A stretch of 64,000 bases of DNA from Paraburkholderia phytofirmans OLGA172 (GTDB taxonomy: Bacteria; Pseudomonadota; Gammaproteobacteria; Burkholderiales; Burkholderiaceae), in assembly GCF_001634365.1 (NCBI RefSeq), contig NZ_CP014579.1, forward strand, positions 992,001-1,056,000. The letters run 5' to 3'. Position numbers and translations under genes: made by a program. Below the pieces are notes generated by a model. It had not been told where the DNA came from. It made no database searches and saw only the letters and a program-made list of their open reading frames with translations. The stretch's first letter is position 1. Every line of letters starts with the position of its first letter. This document shows positions 62,687-64,000 of the stretch, piece by piece.

Positions 62687-63943
62687 ATGAAAGATGACGT
62701 CGACAGTGGACGAGTGAGTCACATGTCGCAGGGCGGGACGCCAAATCAGACTGCATATGGCGTCAGGAGCGATGTACCTGCGCGGCTTCGCAAGCTATTG
62801 TCGCTAGCGGACTTTGAATTGGCCGCGAGAAAAATTCTGCCGCGCCCGCTGTTCGGATATATCGCTGGTGCTGCCGAGGACGGGACTTCTCACGCTGCCA
62901 ACCGCACCGCGTTTGAGCAGCTTAAATTCCAGCCTCGGATACTTGTAGACGTGTCACGACGATCGCAGGCCGCCACGATCTTCGGGAAGACGTACGCGTC
63001 ACCATTCGGAATCGCCCCTATAGGAATTAGTGCAATCTCCGCCTATCGAGGCGACGTTGTCCTGGCGACAGCCGCGAAGGAAGAGAACATCCCCGCAATC
63101 ATGAGCGGTTCCTCGCTCATTCCGATGGAGACGGTCCGAACCGCCGCGCCGGACACATGGTTTCAGGCGTACCTCCCGGGTGACACTGCTCGTATCGATG
63201 CACTGATCGACAGAGTCAAGGTTGCAGGATTTTCGACACTGGTTGTGACGGTCGATATACCGGTTTGGGCGAACCGGGAAAATAATGTTCGAACGGGTTT
63301 CTCGTTGCCATTGCGCCCGTCGCTGCGTCTGGCGATCGATGGCATCTCCCACCCAAAATGGTTGGCGGGCACCTTTCTGCGGACGCTGATCAACCATGGT
63401 ATGCCGCACTTTGAAAACTCGTTCGCAACACGCGGTGCACCGATGCTGTCGGCTACGGCCGTCCGTGACACAACCGGGCGTGATCATCTTTCATGGGGGG
63501 ACATTGAACGAATTCGCCAGCGTTGGAGCGGCAACCTGGTTATCAAGGGAATTCTCCATGTTGATGACGCAAGACAGGCGGCGGAAATTGGCGCGGACGG
63601 AATCATCATTTCTAACCACGGGGGACGCCAGCTAGACGGTGCCGTTGAACCGCTGGGCGTCCTACCTCATATCAGTGACACCGTTGGCCATAAAACGGTT
63701 GTGATGATGGATAGCGGAATCCGACGGGGAGGAGACGTGCTCAAGGCGTTAGCGCTCGGAGCACGGTTCGTATTTGTTGGTCGACCGTTCATGTATGCGG
63801 CCGCAGTAGGTGGCGCTCCTGGGGTGCGCCATGCGATCTCGCTGCTCAGAGATGAGGTGGACCGAAACATGGCGATGCTTGGCACGTCGTCGATTACGGA
63901 GCTGCGCAATAAAGTAATCAGCGGCGACACTGGAGGACGTTGA
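62687..63943 (+). CDS. FMN-dependent alpha-hydroxy acid dehydrogenase (LldD/glycolate oxidase family)
   Basis: 418 residues with a TIM barrel. The FMN and substrate residues are in FGIAPIGISAISAYRGDVVL and TWFQAYLPGD. The catalytic His311 is in SNHGGRQLDG with the substrate Arg beside it. The phosphate-binding end is MMDSGIRRGGDVLKALALGA and VGRPFMYAAA. It oxidises an L-2-hydroxyacid to the 2-oxoacid, passing electrons to quinone or oxygen. The N-terminus (about 45 residues before LADFELAARKIL) is longer than usual. The ATG at 62687 has GGAG at good spacing. Next to csiD, L-2-hydroxyglutarate is the obvious candidate substrate; that is inference. Confidence 0.88.
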   Translation: MKDDVDSGRVSHMSQGGTPNQTAYGVRSDVPARLRKLLSLADFELAARKILPRPLFGYIAGAAEDGTSHAANRTAFEQLKFQPRILVDVSRRSQAATIFGKTYASPFGIAPIGISAISAYRGDVVLATAAKEENIPAIMSGSSLIPMETVRTAAPDTWFQAYLPGDTARIDALIDRVKVAGFSTLVVTVDIPVWANRENNVRTGFSLPLRPSLRLAIDGISHPKWLAGTFLRTLINHGMPHFENSFATRGAPMLSATAVRDTTGRDHLSWGDIERIRQRWSGNLVIKGILHVDDARQAAEIGADGIIISNHGGRQLDGAVEPLGVLPHISDTVGHKTVVMMDSGIRRGGDVLKALALGARFVFVGRPFMYAAAVGGAPGVRHAISLLRDEVDRNMAMLGTSSITELRNKVISGDTGGR

Positions 63944-64000
63944 CGCCTTGGCTACCGTGCCCCGCGCGGAAATGGCAGGGTTAGGATTTCTTCTATAAGG

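Overview
The window reads like a chromosome segment of a Burkholderiales bacterium, most likely Paraburkholderia or a close relative. The coding DNA is GC-rich with strong codon bias. The gene families also fit: Gram-negative trimeric porins of the Burkholderia type, DUF4148 and DUF3331 proteins, an OpgC-like membrane protein, class II NrdJ, and an IorAB-cytochrome c dehydrogenase. The genus assignment is inference from gene content, not from a marker gene.

Layout. 0-4.7 kb: assimilatory nitrate/nitrite genes (nirD, an FAD oxidoreductase, nasA), with a sigma-54-type promoter in front. 4.7-17.3 kb: housekeeping and envelope genes (nrdJ, AI-2E transporter, secreted esterase, OpgC-like protein, porin, NlpD-like lipoprotein) plus an alpha/beta hydrolase broken by an amber codon. 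17.7-21.8 kb: a three-gene periplasmic molybdenum dehydrogenase (2Fe-2S subunit, Tat-exported Mo subunit, triheme cytochrome c). 21.8-30 kb: two ABC transporters in tandem, a polar amino acid type without its own ATPase and a polyamine type with one, and a divergent LysR regulator. 30-35 kb: cation/proton antiporter, BON protein, alkyladenine glycosylase, DUF4148, CBS protein and ribA. 35.4-40.8 kb: TetR, a conserved protein, an IS5 scar, an SDR, a GST and a TPR glycosyltransferase.

From about 41 kb to the end the window changes character. It becomes an accessory catabolic region full of gene fragments: two IS66 scars that produce chimeric reading frames, LysR stubs, an internally deleted CoA-transferase, an aldehyde dehydrogenase tail and a collapsed actP. 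Intact genes among them are etfBA plus a 3-hydroxyacyl-CoA dehydrogenase, an acyl-CoA synthetase, an SDR plus DsbA-type isomerase operon, an orphan molybdopterin oxidoreductase, MarR/TetR/LysR regulators, and a csiD-like glutarate hydroxylase next to an FMN-dependent 2-hydroxyacid dehydrogenase.

The observations I rate highest are these. (1) One promoter-operator module, with a TAGGTGT-N4-ACACCTA-type operator touching the -10 box, occurs in front of the SDR operon, in front of the molybdopterin oxidoreductase, and a third time with no intact gene behind it; this suggests an undescribed regulon for a catabolic pathway. (2) The csiD plus FMN hydroxyacid dehydrogenase pair could be an alternative glutarate to L-2-hydroxyglutarate to 2-oxoglutarate route. 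(3) A 25-27 bp palindromic element forms a six-copy array between a binding-protein gene and its permease gene, and also sits in frame inside etfA, adding nine codons.
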